This document shows, in pieces, positions 7,732 through 15,847 of a stretch of 64,000 nt of DNA. Positions within the stretch are counted from its first letter, which is position 1. Each line of letters opens with the position of its first letter. Below the pieces are notes generated by a model. It was not told the origin of the DNA and did no database searches. It saw nothing but the letters and a program-made list of their open reading frames with translations. The position numbers and the translations under genes are program-made. Source of the DNA: Arthrobacter sp. Soil782 (lineage in GTDB: Bacteria; Actinomycetota; Actinomycetes; Actinomycetales; Micrococcaceae); assembly GCF_001428435.1 (NCBI RefSeq), contig NZ_LMSO01000009.1:206086-270085 (forward strand). Reading direction: 5' to 3'.

Positions 7732-8997
7732 TCAGGTCTGGCCCGGGGCCATCACTGTGCCCAGGAACAGCGGCATGCCGGTGTCCTCGTGGAGGATCTG
7801 GTAGAGGAAGGGCCGGTCGAAGACGAGTTCAATGTCGGGCGGAGGTGGTGCGCTTCCTGCCATGGCCATCTGGGTGACGGCCGCGGCGATCGTGCCTTTC
7901 TCGGCAACTGTGATGGTGGCCGACTGCGCTGCTCCCGCGATGAAGAGCGCACCGGAGCCGATACCGCTGAAATCCGGAGCAGGTCCCAATGTCTCCTTCA
8001 GCCCCATGGTGGTGAGGACCTCCAACAGATCCACGTCGTAGGTGTGCTCCCAGGAGGGCAGGGTCAGCGCCACCATGGCTTCCGGCGCCGCATCGAGGGC
8101 GGCGTTGATTTCTTCAAGGGTGCCCGCATCAGGGATGGGGGCGGAGCCGTGCGCGGGGAGGATCAGCCGCATCACGAACCCGTTGTTATAGGGCAGGTCA
8201 ACACCCTGCCAACCGTCTGCCTCTGCGTAGGCAAGCGGCAGGAGTGAATGCATCAGCGGCGTCTCGACCTCCCCGTCAGACGTGGTGAAGGGACCCGGCG
8301 ACGTGTTTCCGGGATCGAAGGGGTCCTCCCAGGCAGCGGCGAAATAGACGGTGTTGATGATGTTCAGCACCGTGTCGGGTGTCGGATGCAGCGGCGCCTG
8401 CTTGATCCGTCCGCCGGTGTGGTGCGCAACCCAGGCGTTGAGGTCCGCTTGCGCGCCGCCGCCGCGGTAGTCCACGGGATAGACGCCCGCGCCGTAATGT
8501 TCAGCCAGCGGTTCCAGAAATGCCTCCCTGAGCGCGAAATCCTCCGCAACGAAGATGCCGTCCGCCAGGTGCAGCAGGGGCTCTTCCGGCGGTTCCTCCT
8601 CATCCACCGACCCTGGGGCGCCGTCGTGCGCCGCCCAATCGGTGAGCAGCGCGTTCATCGCCTCGTCCCGGTGATCCGCCGGGAAGCCGAGAACGGCGTC
8701 CAGCTCTTCCGCCGTCGTCGTTCTGGCTCCGATCCTCAGCATGGCCAGCGCCGCGAGCGCGCTGACAGGGCTGGTGACCTGGTTGCCCTCGGGATCTGCG
8801 GCAAGCATTGCTGCGCCGATCCGGTAGGAGGAGTCGCGGAGGGCGGAAACGGCGTCGGGATGGTCTGTGAGCAGCACGGCTTCCCGCTCCACATCGGCGA
8901 TCCGCTGTTCAGGCAGCGCCGGTGATCCGCAACCGGTCAGCACCAGTACTTCGGCGGCCAGAATGGTGGAGAGAAGGCGTTTCGGAATGGTTCCCAT
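7732..8997 (-). CDS. Lipoprotein serpin (protease inhibitor)
   Basis: The N-terminus MGTIPKRLLSTILAAEVLVL followed by TGC is a lipoprotein signal, with the lipidated Cys at residue 23. The body is a full-length serpin of 421 residues: the breach-region NIINTVYFAAAWEDPF (classical NxxxFKGxWxxxF), the hinge AEKGTIAAAVTQM, and the C-terminal FDRPFLYQI and FLGTV strands. The reactive-centre loop is intact; the 17-residue rule from E(P17) places P1-P1' at Ser-Ala in MAGSAPPPP. An inhibitory hinge with small residues at P12-P9 suggests a functional trap for elastase- or subtilisin-like proteases at the cell surface. An acidic insert (DEEEPPEEP) lies near residue 137. Confidence 0.93.
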   Translation of the reverse strand: MGTIPKRLLSTILAAEVLVLTGCGSPALPEQRIADVEREAVLLTDHPDAVSALRDSSYRIGAAMLAADPEGNQVTSPVSALAALAMLRIGARTTTAEELDAVLGFPADHRDEAMNALLTDWAAHDGAPGSVDEEEPPEEPLLHLADGIFVAEDFALREAFLEPLAEHYGAGVYPVDYRGGGAQADLNAWVAHHTGGRIKQAPLHPTPDTVLNIINTVYFAAAWEDPFDPGNTSPGPFTTSDGEVETPLMHSLLPLAYAEADGWQGVDLPYNNGFVMRLILPAHGSAPIPDAGTLEEINAALDAAPEAMVALTLPSWEHTYDVDLLEVLTTMGLKETLGPAPDFSGIGSGALFIAGAAQSATITVAEKGTIAAAVTQMAMAGSAPPPPDIELVFDRPFLYQILHEDTGMPLFLGTVMAPGQT

Positions 8998-9137
8998 GGC
9001 TGTCTCCCTTGAGTGAACCGCCGGAATTCAAACGTAGGGCACCACCGGGGCCGGCCTCCAGTAGGGCCGGAACACAATCCGGTCACGATCCAGCTGAACC
9101 ATGGACAGCTCTGTGGCCGGGTGCAACAGCGTGCCGA

Positions 9138-9143
9138 TAGGCT
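9138..9143 (+). promoter_or_regulatory. -10 element of a leaderless promoter (DUF885 gene)
   Basis: TAGGCT ends 6 nt before the GTG start at 9150, so transcription would begin at or within one base of the start codon. No Shine-Dalgarno is present. The same arrangement occurs at four other genes in the window. Confidence 0.55.
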
Positions 9144-9149
9144 CTACGG

Positions 9150-10865
9150 GTGATCAACGAGACTTCCACCGCAAACCTGACCGCTGAGGCACCCACCCGC
9201 GCCCAGACGGCCATCGACGCCGTTGCCGAGGCCTATACGGAGATGCTGCTGCAACTCGATCCCGGGTTTGCCACCCAGCTCGGCTTACCGGGACACGAGA
9301 CCGAATACCGCGACTACTCCCCGGCCGGGCTGGAGGCGTTTGCCGAAGCCACGAGGGAAACCCTCGGCCGCCTTGATGACCTCGAACCGACTGACGATGT
9401 CGACGCCGTCACCCTCGACGCAATGCATGAGCGCCTCGGGCTGGAACTGGAGATCCACGAGACCGGCCTGAACCTGGCGGACCTGAACAACCTCGCCTGC
9501 CCCGCGCAGGAAATCCGCATGATCTTTGACCTCATGCCCACCGACACCGCTGAGCAGTGGCATCACATTGCGGGCCGGCTCTGCAACGTGCCGGACGCCA
9601 TCGGCGGGTACATCACTTCCCTCCGCGAGGGCAAAAACCGCGGCATCCTGCCCGCAGCGCGCCAGATCCGCATCGTCATGGAACAGACCAACGCCTATGC
9701 TGCCGACGGCGGCTACTTCGATGAGTACGTCAGCGGCGCAACCATCGAGAACGACGGCGGCCTTCCGGACTCCGTGCTGACGGAACTCGCCGCCGGCTGC
9801 GAAGCCGCACGCAACGCCTACCGCCACCTCAGCACTTTCCTTGAGGAGGAGCTGCTGCCTGAGGCTCCCGAGAAGGATGCGGTGGGCCGTGAGCGCTACT
9901 CGCTGATGTCACGCCAGTTCCTGGGTGCGGCGGTAGACCTTGAGGAGACCTACCAGTGGGGCGTCGAGGAACTGGACCGGCTGATTGCCGAGCAGGAGTC
10001 AGTCGCCAACGAGATCAAGGAAGGCGCATCCATCGAGGAGGCCATGCGCATCCTCGATGAATCGCCCGAGCGCCAGTTGCAGGGCACCGAGGCGCTGCAG
10101 GCCTGGATGCAGGGACTGTCCGACCGCGCTGTCCGGGAGCTTGCCGGTGTGCACTTCGACATCCCGGACATCATGCGCACCATCGAATGCATGATCGCTC
10201 CCACCAAAGAAGGCGGAATCTACTACACGGGTCCCAGCGACGACTTCGCCCGCCCGGGCCGCATGTGGTGGTCGGTTCCGGAAGGTGAGGACACCTTCAC
10301 CACGTGGAAGGAAACCACCACGGTTTACCACGAGGGCGTTCCGGGACACCACCTGCAGATCGCCACGGCAACCTTCCAACGCGGGCTCCTGAACTCCTGG
10401 CGCCGCAACGCCGTCTGGGTTTCCGGGCACGGCGAGGGCTGGGCGCTGTATGCGGAGCGGCTCATGGAAGACCTCGGCTACCTGAATGATCCGGGAGACC
10501 GCCTTGGGATGCTGGATGCCCAGCGGATGCGCGCGGCCCGCGTGGTCTTCGACATCGGCGTCCACCTCGAGCTCGAAATTCCGGAACGCTGGGGCTCCGG
10601 TACCTGGACCCCGGACAAGGGGTACGAGTTCCTGAAGAAGAACATCGCCATCAGTGAGGGCCAGTTGAATTTCGAGTTCAACCGCTACCTCGGCTGGCCG
10701 GGACAGGCGCCCTCCTACAAGATCGGCCAGCGCCTGTGGGAGCAGATCCGCGACGAGGTGAAGCAGCGTGAAGGCGAGTCCTTCAACCTGCGGGACTTCC
10801 ACACCCGCGCGCTCAACCTCGGCTCGGTCGGTCTCGACACGCTCCGCCGGGCGCTGCTCAGCTAG
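9150..10865 (+). CDS. DUF885 family peptidase-like protein
   Basis: A 571-residue cytoplasmic protein without a signal peptide. The DUF885 hallmark TTVYHEGVPGHHLQIATATF (about residue 391) carries an HE...HH cluster similar to zinc metallopeptidase sites, and GHGEGWALYAERLMEDLGY (about 428) supplies a further E that could ligate metal. The family is thought to be metallopeptidase-like, but substrate and activity are mostly uncharacterised. The GTG start at 9150 appears leaderless. It is divergent from the serpin gene; a functional link between a peptidase-like protein and a protease inhibitor is only suggestive. Confidence 0.88.
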   Translation: MINETSTANLTAEAPTRAQTAIDAVAEAYTEMLLQLDPGFATQLGLPGHETEYRDYSPAGLEAFAEATRETLGRLDDLEPTDDVDAVTLDAMHERLGLELEIHETGLNLADLNNLACPAQEIRMIFDLMPTDTAEQWHHIAGRLCNVPDAIGGYITSLREGKNRGILPAARQIRIVMEQTNAYAADGGYFDEYVSGATIENDGGLPDSVLTELAAGCEAARNAYRHLSTFLEEELLPEAPEKDAVGRERYSLMSRQFLGAAVDLEETYQWGVEELDRLIAEQESVANEIKEGASIEEAMRILDESPERQLQGTEALQAWMQGLSDRAVRELAGVHFDIPDIMRTIECMIAPTKEGGIYYTGPSDDFARPGRMWWSVPEGEDTFTTWKETTTVYHEGVPGHHLQIATATFQRGLLNSWRRNAVWVSGHGEGWALYAERLMEDLGYLNDPGDRLGMLDAQRMRAARVVFDIGVHLELEIPERWGSGTWTPDKGYEFLKKNIAISEGQLNFEFNRYLGWPGQAPSYKIGQRLWEQIRDEVKQREGESFNLRDFHTRALNLGSVGLDTLRRALLS

Positions 10866-10887
10866 TCCCCCGCTGGTCCCCCGGCGT

Positions 10888-10945
10888 TGAGTTGGCAGGA
10901 CACACCCCGTATGGAGTCTCATAGGGGGTGTGTCCTGCCAACTCA
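10888..10945. repeat. Dispersed palindrome family 1, copy A
   Basis: Arms TGAGTTGGCAGGACACACCC plus C (10888-10908) and the exact complement (10925-10945) form a 21-bp perfect stem with a 16-nt loop that can pair further (TATG/CATA). It begins 22 nt after the DUF885 stop. A second copy lies at 12417-12473 after the next gene. It may act as a terminator-like structure or belong to a REP-like family. Confidence 0.85.
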
Positions 10946-11014
10946 TTTAGTTCAGGATGAAACATTTCGCAATAAGCAATTTGTTTGTTAGAGGAACGAA
11001 CCTACTGTTCTCGG

Positions 11015-12406
11015 GTGACTTCAGAAACTTCCGCTCCGGCGTCCCGCAGGCTGCCCCGCTGGGCTACCTCCTTCGGACCGCAAATCATCGCTGCCCTCAT
11101 CGTTGGCCTGGCGCTCGGCCTGGTGGCCAAGTACTCCGGCCACACTGACGAGACGCCGACGGCCCTCGGCACAACCCTCGCGACCATCGGCTCAAGCTAC
11201 GTCGCGCTTCTGAAGGCCGCCGTCGTACCACTGATCTTCACCGCAGTGGTGAGCTCGATCGCGAACCTCCGTGCAGTCCACAACGCCGCGCGCCTGGCTG
11301 GACAGACCCTGCTCTGGTTCGCCATCACTGCGCTCATCTCTGTGGTGATCGGCATCGGCCTCGGAACAATCTTCCAACCCGGTGCAAACACCAACGCTGC
11401 GCCTCCGAGCGAGTACACCGGCCGAACCGGAGACTGGTGGGCGTTCCTGACCGGACTCATTCCCGCTAACTTCCTTGGCCTGCAGGCTTCGTCGAGCGTG
11501 GACGACGCCGGCGCCATCAGCACTGGCCTCAGCTTCAACGTGCTACAGGTCCTGGTGGTCGCCGTCGCCATCGGCATTGCCGCCCTGAAGGTGGGCAAGC
11601 CGGCCGAACCGTTCCTCGCCCTCAATGCCTCCGCTCTCGCCGTCATCCAGAAGGTGCTGTGGTGGATCATCCGGATCGCACCGATCGGCACCATCGGCCT
11701 GATCGGCAAGGCCGTTGCTGTCTACGGCTGGGACACCATCGGTTCACTCGGCAAGTTCACGCTCGCCATCTACGTTGGTCTTGCGCTGGTGCTGTTCGCC
11801 GTCTATCCCGTACTGATCCGCGTCAACGGTCTATCCGTGAAGCAGTACTTCTCCGGCGCATGGCCCGCCATCCAGCTGGCTTTCGTCTCCCGCTCGTCCA
11901 TCGGCACCCTTCCGCTGACCCAGCGGGTGACCGAGCGCAACCTCGGCGTGCCGCGCAGCTACGCATCCTTCGCCGTGCCGCTCGGCGCTACCACCAAGAT
12001 GGACGGCTGCGCCGCCATCTACCCCGCCATCGCAGCGATCTTCGTGGCCCAGTTCTTCGGCATCCAGCTGGACTTCGGGCAGTACGTACTGATCGCACTG
12101 GTCTCCGTGCTGGGATCGGCTGCGACCGCGGGCACCACTGGCGCCGTCGTCATGCTTACCCTGACGCTGTCCACGCTGGGACTGCCGCTCGCCGGCGTCG
12201 GACTGCTGCTTGCCGTTGACCCCATCCTGGACATGGGCCGAACCGCGGTGAATGTTGCCGGCCAGGCGCTCGTCCCGACGATCGTCGCGAAGCGGGAAAA
12301 CCTCCTCGACACGGCGCTCTATAACGCCAGGCGCACTGGGGATCCGTTCGTGGATGACACCCCGAGCTCTGACGCAGCGCCTGAGCTCGCGGGGGCCAAG
12401 GCCTAA
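11015..12406 (+). CDS. Dicarboxylate/amino acid:cation symporter (DAACS family)
   Basis: A secondary transporter with the glutamate/dicarboxylate symporter fold. The serine-rich re-entrant motif FVSRSSIGTLPLTQRV (HP1), KMDGCAAIYPAIAAIF (TM7, cf. the NMDGT motif, here KMDGC) and VDPILDMGRTAVNV (TM8, with the D and R that contact the substrate carboxylates) are all visible. About eight membrane helices are predicted. I chose the GTG at 11015 (VTSETSAP); a TTG at 10985 would add 10 residues. The gene is exactly bracketed by the two family-1 palindromes. Substrate is likely an acidic amino acid or C4-dicarboxylate. Confidence 0.9.
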   Translation: MTSETSAPASRRLPRWATSFGPQIIAALIVGLALGLVAKYSGHTDETPTALGTTLATIGSSYVALLKAAVVPLIFTAVVSSIANLRAVHNAARLAGQTLLWFAITALISVVIGIGLGTIFQPGANTNAAPPSEYTGRTGDWWAFLTGLIPANFLGLQASSSVDDAGAISTGLSFNVLQVLVVAVAIGIAALKVGKPAEPFLALNASALAVIQKVLWWIIRIAPIGTIGLIGKAVAVYGWDTIGSLGKFTLAIYVGLALVLFAVYPVLIRVNGLSVKQYFSGAWPAIQLAFVSRSSIGTLPLTQRVTERNLGVPRSYASFAVPLGATTKMDGCAAIYPAIAAIFVAQFFGIQLDFGQYVLIALVSVLGSAATAGTTGAVVMLTLTLSTLGLPLAGVGLLLAVDPILDMGRTAVNVAGQALVPTIVAKRENLLDTALYNARRTGDPFVDDTPSSDAAPELAGAKA

Positions 12407-12416
12407 CCACTGTCGT

Positions 12417-12473
12417 TGAGTTGGCAGGACACACCCTCATGAACCTTCGTAAGGGGTGTGTCCTGCCAACTCA
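12417..12473. repeat. Dispersed palindrome family 1, copy B
   Basis: Arms TGAGTTGGCAGGACACACCC (12417-12436) and the exact complement (12454-12473) form a 20-bp perfect stem with a 17-nt loop. The arms match copy A at 10888-10945, while the loop differs, so selection or conversion acts on the stem. It begins 11 nt after the symporter stop and ends about 40 nt before maf. Confidence 0.85.
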
Positions 12474-12501
12474 CGGGTGTTTGTAGAAGCTCCGGGAACA
12501 C

Positions 12502-12507
12502 TAGGCT
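12502..12507 (+). promoter_or_regulatory. -10 element of a leaderless promoter (maf)
   Basis: TAGGCT ends 7 nt before the ATG at 12515, with TTGTAG at 12481-12486 as a possible -35 (15-nt spacer). No Shine-Dalgarno lies between, consistent with a leaderless transcript. Confidence 0.55.
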
Positions 12508-12514
12508 GGTTCGC

Positions 12515-13141
12515 ATGACCTTTCGGCTGATCCTCGCTTCCGCATCCCCCGCACGCACCAAACTCCTCACCGAGGCGGGCATCGCACATACGGTCACGGT
12601 GTCCGACGTTGACGAGGACGCCGTCACCGCCGCACATGGCTCGCCGAGTCCGTACGACACCGCCCAGCTGCTGGCACGCGCCAAGGCCGAGGCCGTTGCA
12701 GCGCTTCCCGAAGCGCGCGGCGCCCTGGTGATCGGCTGCGATTCGGTGTTCGAGTTCGAGGGCGAGGCGCACGGCAAACCGTATGAAGCGCACGTTGCCA
12801 GGGAGCGCATCAAGCGCATGTCCGGCTCCTCCGGAACACTCCACACCGGCCACTGGCTCGTGGACACCCGGGAAATGAACGACGGCGGATCAGGCGCCGC
12901 GGCGGGCGCAGTCGCCTCCGCTGAGGTTCACTTCATGCCGTTGGATGACGCCGAGATCGAGGCTTACATCGCAACCGGTGAGCCGCTGAACTGTGCCGGT
13001 TCCTTCACGATCGACGGACGCGGCGGGGCCTTCATCCGCAAGGTCGACGGTGACCCACATGCCGTCGTCGGGCTCAGTGTCTCCACGCTGCGCGAGCTGC
13101 TCCGCGCTGCAGAAGTGAGCATCACCGAGGTGTGGCAGTAG
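12515..13141 (+). CDS. maf: Maf-family nucleoside triphosphate pyrophosphatase
   Basis: Hydrolyses non-canonical or modified NTPs to NMP and pyrophosphate as a housecleaning enzyme. The ATG at 12515 begins MTFRLILASASPARTKLL, the canonical Maf N-terminus with the SxSPxR phosphate-binding motif. The catalytic aspartate follows in IGCDSVFEFEGEAHGKP, and GEPLNCAGSFTIDGRGG with FIRKVDGDPHAVVGLS completes the active site. At 208 residues it has the family's usual length. It precedes the carboxylase alpha subunit by 119 bp, a common actinobacterial gene order. Confidence 0.95.
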   Translation: MTFRLILASASPARTKLLTEAGIAHTVTVSDVDEDAVTAAHGSPSPYDTAQLLARAKAEAVAALPEARGALVIGCDSVFEFEGEAHGKPYEAHVARERIKRMSGSSGTLHTGHWLVDTREMNDGGSGAAAGAVASAEVHFMPLDDAEIEAYIATGEPLNCAGSFTIDGRGGAFIRKVDGDPHAVVGLSVSTLRELLRAAEVSITEVWQ

Positions 13142-13147
13142 CACCGC

Positions 13148-13166
13148 TTTGTAGCTTCCCTACAAA
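13148..13166. promoter_or_regulatory. TTTGTAG-N5-CTACAAA dyad upstream of the carboxylase alpha gene
   Basis: Perfect 7-bp arms (13148-13154 and 13160-13166) surround CTTCC. The core TTGTAG-N5-CTACA is the same as at 4816-4832 ahead of the beta subunit. It lies about 60 nt upstream of a TAGGCT -10-like element (13227-13232) and could serve as an operator; as a hairpin it has no U-tract. Confidence 0.55.
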
Positions 13167-13260
13167 TAATGCTCGCCCAACACGGGGAATCGGCATGGTT
13201 TATGGGCAGTAGCAACAAAACCGCGCTAGGCTCCCAACAGACCAAAGGAGCCCCCAACCC

Positions 13261-15072
13261 ATGAGCGAGTCGATGTCCGCACCTGCCGCCCCTGTCACCA
13301 AAGTCCTGATTGCCAATCGCGGCGAGATCGCGGTTCGGGTCATCCGGGCGGCCCGTGATGAAGGTATCGCCTCGGTCGCTGTCTATGCGGAGCCGGACCG
13401 GGACGCGTTGCACGTGCGCCTGGCCGATGAGGCGTTTGCACTGGGCGGCAATACCGCCGCTGAGTCCTATCTGGTCATGGACAAGATCCTCGACGCAGCC
13501 GCACGCAGCGGCGCGGATGCCATCCACCCCGGCTACGGTTTCCTTTCCGAGAACTCCCAGTTCGCGCAGAGAGTGATCGACGCCGGAATCACCTGGATTG
13601 GCCCCTCCCCCTCATCGATTGCGCAGCTCGGTGACAAGGTACAGGCCCGCCACATTGCCGAGAAGGTCGGCGCACCCCTGGTCCCCGGCACCAAGGATCC
13701 CGTCGATTCGACCCAGGAAGTCCTCGACTTCGCCGATGAGTTCGGCCTGCCGCTGGCCATCAAGGCGGCCTATGGCGGCGGTGGACGCGGCATCAAGGTG
13801 GTACGTGACCGCGATGAGATCCCCGAGGCCTACGAATCGGCGGTACGTGAAGCGACCGCCGCGTTCGGCCGCGGCGAGTGCTTCGTGGAACGCTTCCTTG
13901 ACGCGCCCCGCCACGTCGAAACGCAGTGCCTCGCGGACGCGCACGGCAACGTTGCTGTCATCTCCACCCGCGACTGCTCCCTGCAGCGCCGCAACCAGAA
14001 ACTGGTGGAGGAGGCCCCTGCGCCGTTCCTGTCCGAAGACCAGAACCGGCGGTTGTATGAGGCGTCGAAATCCATCCTGAAGGAGGCCGGGTACCAGGGT
14101 GCGGGTACGTGTGAATTCCTGGTCGGGAAGGACGGCACTATCTCGTTTCTTGAGGTCAACACGCGCCTGCAGGTTGAGCACCCGGTCTCCGAAGAGGTCA
14201 CCGGCATTGACCTGGTGCGCGAACAGTTCCGCCTCGCCCGCGGCGAGGAGCTCGGCTATTCCGACCCCGAGATCCGCGGCCACTCCTTTGAATTCCGCAT
14301 CAACGGCGAGGACGCCGGCCGGAACTTCATGCCCGCACCCGGCACTGTCAAGACACTGAAGCTGCCCACCGGCCCGGGTATCCGCGTTGATTCCGGCATC
14401 GAGGCAGGCGAGACCATCGGCGGCAACTTCGATTCGATGCTCGCGAAGCTCATTGTCACCGGCGCCACCCGCAGGCAGGCCCTTGAGCGGTCCCGGCGTG
14501 CGCTGGCGGAGATGCAGATCGACGGAATGCCGACTGTCCTGCCGTTCCACGCCGCCGTGGTCAGCGACCCGGCATTTGCGCCCGAGTCCGGAAGCTTCTC
14601 GGTACACACCCGCTGGATCGAGACTGAGTTTGCCAACACCATCGCGCCGTGGACTCCCGACGGCGGTGCTGCGGCGCCGGCTGATGACGACGACACCCGC
14701 CAGCGCGTGACCGTTGAGGTAGGCGGCAAGCGACTGGAAGTTGTGCTTCCCGCTTCCCTCGGAGTCGCCACCGGCAGAGCCGCAGGCAAAGGGGCAGGCA
14801 AGCCCGGGAAACCGAAGAAGGTTGCCCGCTCACGGGCGGGTGCGGCATCCGGTGCCAGCGGCGATGACCTCACGTCCCCCATGCAGGGCACCATCGTGAA
14901 GGTGGCCGTCCAGGACGGCGACGTGGTGTCCGAGGGCGATCTCATCGTGGTGCTCGAAGCCATGAAAATGGAGCAGCCGCTGACCGCCCACAAGGCAGGC
15001 ACGCTCTCCGGGCTGACGGCGGTGCCCGGCGACACTGTGTCCGCGGGCGCGGTCATCGCGGCGATCAACTAG
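13261..15072 (+). CDS. Acetyl/propionyl-CoA carboxylase alpha subunit (biotin carboxylase-BCCP)
   Basis: Carboxylates biotin with ATP and bicarbonate and carries it to the beta subunit. Residues about 14-460 form the biotin carboxylase: [18 protein letters not shown], the ATP-grasp glycine loop [11 protein letters not shown], and [15 protein letters not shown] low-complexity Ala/Lys/Gly linker leads to the BCCP domain (about 530-603) with EAMKMEQPL, where K569 is the biotinylation site for BirA. A Shine-Dalgarno (AAAGGAG) precedes the ATG. Length (603) and domain order match actinobacterial AccA-type subunits shared by several beta subunits. Confidence 0.96.
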   Translation: MSESMSAPAAPVTKVLIANRGEIAVRVIRAARDEGIASVAVYAEPDRDALHVRLADEAFALGGNTAAESYLVMDKILDAAARSGADAIHPGYGFLSENSQFAQRVIDAGITWIGPSPSSIAQLGDKVQARHIAEKVGAPLVPGTKDPVDSTQEVLDFADEFGLPLAIKAAYGGGGRGIKVVRDRDEIPEAYESAVREATAAFGRGECFVERFLDAPRHVETQCLADAHGNVAVISTRDCSLQRRNQKLVEEAPAPFLSEDQNRRLYEASKSILKEAGYQGAGTCEFLVGKDGTISFLEVNTRLQVEHPVSEEVTGIDLVREQFRLARGEELGYSDPEIRGHSFEFRINGEDAGRNFMPAPGTVKTLKLPTGPGIRVDSGIEAGETIGGNFDSMLAKLIVTGATRRQALERSRRALAEMQIDGMPTVLPFHAAVVSDPAFAPESGSFSVHTRWIETEFANTIAPWTPDGGAAAPADDDDTRQRVTVEVGGKRLEVVLPASLGVATGRAAGKGAGKPGKPKKVARSRAGAASGASGDDLTSPMQGTIVKVAVQDGDVVSEGDLIVVLEAMKMEQPLTAHKAGTLSGLTAVPGDTVSAGAVIAAIN

Positions 15073-15133
15073 GTTCACTGCAGCAGATCCATCGGCTAGC
15101 GCCGCTGACACGGGATCCGCTCCCGACTGCGGG

Positions 15134-15847
15134 CTAGTCGTCACTGCTGCGGCCGCGGCCGCGGCCCTTGCCGCCGTCGTCATCATCATCATCGTCGTCG
15201 TCGTTCGCGGCGTCATCGTCTGCGTCGTTCGCGGGGTCGGCGCCAACGGGGACTGGGACGCTCCGGTTACCCGCACCGCCGTTTGATGAGCTGCCGACGT
15301 CGGAACCGCTTCCCGACGATCCGCTGCCCGAAGAATCCTGAGCGTCGCCCTCCGGCTCACCCGCCTCCGGGGTGTCGGTGTTCACGTTGGGGACCGGCTC
15401 GGGCGTTTCCGGCGACACGGGGGCCTGCTGAGGTTCCGGGGCCGCTGAAGGAGCAGGCTCGAGGGTTTTGACAGGTTCGGGATTGGCAGGTACGGCAGGC
15501 ACGACCGGCACGGCAGGGCCGGCGACGGGTTGCGGCAGGTCCGCCGCAGCGGGCGCCGCACCGGAGCTCACCAGCCGGTCAATGAGCTGCTCAATCCGCT
15601 GCAGGATCACCACCGCCCTGTCACCGGAGATGTCCCCCTTGATCTGCGCGGTCCGCACCCTCGAGGAGAGCCCGTGGGCGGCGGCTACGGCATCTGAGGT
15701 GTCCCCGCGGGCTGTGAGGACGGCAATCTCCTGCACTTCGGACTGCAGTTCCTGGGCAACGTCGGCCGCAATCGGCGGCGCGGAACACCCACTGAACGTC
15801 AGGAACGCGGAGACGATCAGGGCGCTCAGGCCGGCACGCAGGTTCAC
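15134..15847 (-). CDS. Lipoprotein with acidic, low-complexity C-terminus
   Basis: The N-terminus ends in the lipobox FSGC (lipidated Cys21). Residues about 25-95 are a helical, alanine-rich segment (QELQSEVQEIAVLTARG...), then a long Pro/Ala/Glu linker, a Ser/Gly stretch, and a tail with nine consecutive Asp followed by GKGRGRGR. It is not assigned to a characterised family. The GTG start overlaps the kinase stop by 3 bp (GTGA), so kinase and lipoprotein are coupled; the protein may be an extracytoplasmic partner or substrate in the same pathway. The Asp tract is encoded by a GTC/ATC trinucleotide run on the plus strand (15178-15206). Confidence 0.75.
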   Translation of the reverse strand: MNLRAGLSALIVSAFLTFSGCSAPPIAADVAQELQSEVQEIAVLTARGDTSDAVAAAHGLSSRVRTAQIKGDISGDRAVVILQRIEQLIDRLVSSGAAPAAADLPQPVAGPAVPVVPAVPANPEPVKTLEPAPSAAPEPQQAPVSPETPEPVPNVNTDTPEAGEPEGDAQDSSGSGSSGSGSDVGSSSNGGAGNRSVPVPVGADPANDADDDAANDDDDDDDDDGGKGRGRGRSSDD

